A DNA stretch of 64,000 bases from Lachnospiraceae bacterium. Lineage in GTDB: Bacteria > Bacillota > Clostridia > Lachnospirales > Lachnospiraceae. The notes beneath the pieces are model-generated. The model was not told the DNA's origin. It was given only the letters and a program-made list of their open reading frames with translations, and made no database searches. The stretch spans positions 1-64,000 of the forward strand of contig JAUNGD010000011.1 in assembly GCA_030524705.1 (NCBI GenBank), given 5' to 3'. This document shows, one piece after another, positions 61,633-64,000 of the stretch; within the stretch, counting starts at the first letter, position 1; each line of letters begins with the position of its first letter. The position numbers and the translations under genes were made by a program.

Positions 61633-62160
61633 ATGAAATTTACGATTAGCGGAAAAAATATCGAGGTAACAGATGGACTGAAGTCTGCTATCAGAGATAA
61701 GCTGGGAAAGCTGGAGCGGTATTTTACTCCGGATACAGAGATTATCGTGACGCTGAGTGTTGAAAAGGAGCGCCAGAAGATTGAGGTGACGATTCCTGTC
61801 CGGGGCAATATCATCCGTTCCGAGCAGGTAAGCAACGATATGTACGTTTCCATTGATCTGGTGGAGGAAGTAATTGAGCGCCAGCTTCGCAAATATAAAG
61901 AAAAGATCGTTGAGAAGCATCAGGAGGGCGGCAATTTCAAAAAAGAATTCATAGAGAAAGAGACCGATCCACTGGACGAAGTGAAGATTATCCGTACAAA
62001 GCATTTTGGAATGAAGCCCATGTATCCGGAGGATGCATGTGTACAGATGGAGCTGTTGGGACACAATTTCTTCGTGTTCTGCAATGCGGAGACTGAGGAA
62101 GTCAATGTTGTATATAAGAGAAAAGGAAATACGTATGGTTTGATCGAACCGGAGTATTAA
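61633..62160 (+). CDS. hpf: Ribosome hibernation-promoting factor, long form
   Basis: The 175-residue protein has the N-terminal ribosome-binding domain (MKFTISGKNIEVTDGLKSAI, VTLSVEKERQKIEVTIPVRG) and the C-terminal domain of the long form (IIRTKHFGMKPMYPEDACVQ, GHNFFVFCNAETEEVNVVYK) that joins two 70S ribosomes into 100S dimers. AAAGGAG lies 9 bases before the ATG at 61633; an ATG-like start further up lacks spacing. Confidence 0.95.
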   Translation: MKFTISGKNIEVTDGLKSAIRDKLGKLERYFTPDTEIIVTLSVEKERQKIEVTIPVRGNIIRSEQVSNDMYVSIDLVEEVIERQLRKYKEKIVEKHQEGGNFKKEFIEKETDPLDEVKIIRTKHFGMKPMYPEDACVQMELLGHNFFVFCNAETEEVNVVYKRKGNTYGLIEPEY

Positions 62161-62184
62161 AAAAGATGATAGTTTAGAATGAGA

Positions 62185-62226
62185 CAGAGTGCATAAGCGT
62201 ATTTGCAGGCTTATGCACTCTGTTTT
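62185..62226 (+). terminator. Intrinsic terminator after hpf
   Basis: CAGAGTGCATAAGC pairs with GCTTATGCACTCTG across a short loop, followed by TTTTA. Confidence 0.92.
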
Positions 62227-62294
62227 AAATTAGTGCGCCTGTCAGTGCGCGTTTTTTCATTTCTATGGCCGGATGAATGTTATCGTATCCGGTG

Positions 62295-62624
62295 TCACTG
62301 CTTCAAGTATTTTACAAGAGCGGTTAGCTGTACAAGCAGTTCCTTTTGATGCAGTTCGTCCAGCGATCGGAACAGTGAAAGAAGCTTTTGGTCGTACCGG
62401 CTCAGGCTGTGGGAGGATTTTGTCTGTTTGATGCCTAACACTTTGTCTGAAGATAATCCATAAAGAGTAATAAGAGTTGTAAAGGTGGCAAGATCAGGCT
62501 CCGCTACGTTGTTTTCGTATCCTGAAAGCGATTTCCGGTTGATGCCCGTTAATTCCATTACTTTTTGCTGTGTTAAGTTCTTATTTTCCCGGGCGTTCTT
62601 AAGAATAAATCCTATGTCTGTCAT
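62295..62624 (-). CDS. XRE-family transcriptional repressor, short
   Basis: The 109-residue protein has a Cro/C1 helix-turn-helix (FILKNARENKNLTQQKVMEL, INRKSLSGYENNVAEPDLAT) and a helical C-terminal tail (LLSLFRSLDELHQKELLVQL). Start at 62624 with GAAAGGA upstream. It is divergent from the repeat-rich surface protein gene, and a palindrome in between may be its operator. Confidence 0.85.
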   Translation of the reverse strand: MTDIGFILKNARENKNLTQQKVMELTGINRKSLSGYENNVAEPDLATFTTLITLYGLSSDKVLGIKQTKSSHSLSRYDQKLLSLFRSLDELHQKELLVQLTALVKYLKQ

Positions 62625-63035
62625 ATGGATAGTCCTTTCTCTTCTGTTTTTGCACATGTTAAAACATCGGATAAACTATTGCCTGAAAAGTCCATAAATT
62701 ATTGACAAAATATGGAAAGTCCTAAAAAGTAAGATAAATTTATAATACAAAAGGCCGTGGAGAACAGAAGGGAAAATACAAAAAAAGGATTACACAGAGC
62801 GCTATGAATAGGCCTGCCAAAGCTTGGATAATGACCGAAAAACCACTATATATTGTCTTAATATTTAAGACTAATACTATATATGTCTTAGAATGATTCC
62901 TTGATATGTTAACAAACAGGAAATACAATTAAAAATAATGCTGGTATATTTTGCCTGAAAAAACCCATTATTAGAAAAAAATGAAGGAGGATTATTTGAG
63001 AAATTCTCTGGCAAAGAATTCTTAAAGGGAGAAAG
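62625..63035. promoter_or_regulatory. Divergent AT-rich region with palindrome
   Basis: GTCTTAA-TAT-TTAAGAC (62855-62871) is a perfect 7-bp-arm dyad. ACTATATATTGTCTTA (from 62845) and ACTATATATGTCTTA (from 62876) form a direct repeat across it. On the plus strand TTGACA near 62703 is a possible -35. This is the likely operator region for the XRE gene and the surface-protein gene; nothing else is seen. Confidence 0.6.
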
Positions 63036-64000
63036 ATGAAAAGAAAGAAACTATTAACAAAATTCCTTGCAGTCGGCCTTGCAGTGTCCTTTGCAATGAG
63101 CAGTGCTACAGGCGTGTATGCAATGGAAGGCAATGCAGATACGGAGGTGAATGCTGAGAGCGAGACGGATACTCCTGATGAAACATTGCCGACTGATCCT
63201 GTCGCTGATCCTGCCGCAATAGATCCTGTTACAGAGGATTTGCCTGATGGGTCAGAGGAAACTGATCCGATGGATCCTGAGGTGCAGGATATAACAGTAA
63301 CCTTTAATATTGATCCAGAGCTGGGAACGGCTCCTGCATTGACTGTAAAGTCAGGTGCGATCGTATCCCTGCCTTCGCCGACCGTGAAAGACGGATGTAC
63401 CTTTGTTGGATGGAAGATAAGCGGTACTGAATGGGTAATTAAACCGGGAGATACGGTGACGGTTATGACTGGGTTGGATACTTTTGATGCTGTTATTGAA
63501 GGTACTCCAACTACATCTACAGAAACTCCGACTCCTGAAAAGGTAACCGTGACATTTAATGTAGATCCGACAAAGGGAGAAGCAATTCCGTCTATCGAGG
63601 CTGATGAAGGAACTACCTATGAATTAACTGCACCGGTAGCAAAAAACGGTTATACATTTGTAGGCTGGCAGGTGGAAGGTCTAAGCTCTCTGATTGAAGC
63701 GGGAACTACTGTAGATATTGCCCCGGGTCTGAATGAATTCACGGCAGTGTTTGAAGAATCTGATGAGATCACCGTGATCTTCCATGTAGATGAGGAAAAG
63801 GGTGAGCAAGTAGGTTCTATTACGGTGCCGCAGGGAACTACTTTTGAAGTAACTGCACCAGTAGCAAAGAACGGCTGGAAATTTGTAGGCTGGAAGGTAG
63901 AGGGAGCAGAGAATCTTATTACTGAAGGCATACAGGTACAGATTACTCCGGGCTTGAATGAGTTTACCGCAGTGTTCGAGGAAACGGATACATTGGAAGT
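63036..64000 (+). CDS. Secreted repeat protein (InlB_B / Listeria-Bacteroides repeats), 5' part
   Basis: The gene runs off the right edge after 321 codons. A signal peptide (cleavage near VYA-MEG) is followed by an acidic proline-rich stretch (TLPTDPVADPAAIDPVTEDL) and three repeats of about 70-75 residues, each with VTFNVDPTKGE-type and YTFVGWQVEG-type segments and ending LNEFTAVFEE. This is the beta-grasp-like InlB_B repeat of adhesins. AAAGGGAGAAAG precedes the ATG. Confidence 0.85.
   Translation, partial: MKRKKLLTKFLAVGLAVSFAMSSATGVYAMEGNADTEVNAESETDTPDETLPTDPVADPAAIDPVTEDLPDGSEETDPMDPEVQDITVTFNIDPELGTAPALTVKSGAIVSLPSPTVKDGCTFVGWKISGTEWVIKPGDTVTVMTGLDTFDAVIEGTPTTSTETPTPEKVTVTFNVDPTKGEAIPSIEADEGTTYELTAPVAKNGYTFVGWQVEGLSSLIEAGTTVDIAPGLNEFTAVFEESDEITVIFHVDEEKGEQVGSITVPQGTTFEVTAPVAKNGWKFVGWKVEGAENLITEGIQVQITPGLNEFTAVFEETDTLE

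Noticed and set aside
63650..63931. Minus-strand frame of 93 codons
   Set aside because: It is antisense to the repeat-rich surface protein and owes its openness to the repeats.
1..64000. tRNA, rRNA, insertion sequences, integrases or attachment sites
   Set aside because: I looked for cloverleaf-type GGTTCGAATCC segments, transposase or integrase motifs and flanking inverted repeats and found none that held up.

Overview
This window reads as chromosomal DNA of a gut-type Lachnospiraceae/Clostridia member. Pointers are strong AGGAGG-type ribosome binding sites, a Bacillus/Clostridium-type LexA box, a YolD/UvrX-type polymerase pair, a CD1871A-type CXXC miniprotein, HPF of the long form, a YesMN-type two-component system, and formate-tetrahydrofolate ligase next to a formate channel. 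GC is near 50 percent. I see no rRNA, tRNA, insertion sequence, prophage or CRISPR array. Both window edges cut a gene.

Layout. 0-9.5 kb: the tail of a NapH-like ferredoxin membrane protein, a peptidase S66/GNAT/NUDIX operon, a methyltransferase, a YeiL-like Crp regulator, shikimate kinase plus shikimate dehydrogenase, and several regulators (XRE, TetR beside a flavodoxin, and a membrane-bound MerR with a textbook 19-bp-spaced operator). 9.5-16.6 kb: a second, short YidC, a decayed AlbA_2-type ATP-binding protein, a SagB-type oxidoreductase, a large orphan membrane protein, a YgjP-type metallopeptidase and a CXXC/polyferredoxin pair. 16.8-21.5 kb: a TetR-controlled block (DegV remnant, glycosyltransferase fused to a MarR-like domain, MMPL transporter) tied together by three copies of one palindrome. 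21.6-27.6 kb: a LexA-controlled SOS cluster (Y-family polymerase, YolD, macro domain, SRAP, S51 peptidase), then a nitroreductase and a MATE pump.

28-33.5 kb: a complete peptide/nickel-type ABC transporter. 33.6-51 kb: a sugar-catabolism island: YesM/YesN two-component system with its own binding protein, a tetritol/erythrulose-type set (SDR, DhaK, DhaL, NCS1-like permease, RpiB), then a ribose-type ABC transporter with ketose 3-epimerase, FGGY kinase and class II aldolase. Together the last set can import a ketose, epimerise it, phosphorylate it and split it into DHAP and an aldehyde.

51-56.3 kb: one-carbon metabolism. The fhs gene has a leader of more than 400 bases that holds what I read as two different riboswitches in series, ZTP (pfl) then THF, each followed by its own intrinsic terminator. 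A formate channel gene follows. 56.4-64 kb: DegV, a secreted transglutaminase-like Big_2 protein, a lipoprotein, a HIS6-type HisA, HPF, an XRE repressor and the start of a repeat-rich surface protein.

The tandem ZTP-THF leader of fhs is the most notable find. The TetR palindrome regulon with the glycosyltransferase-MarR fusion, the tetritol operon with an unexpected NCS1 permease, and the macro/SRAP SOS cluster come next.
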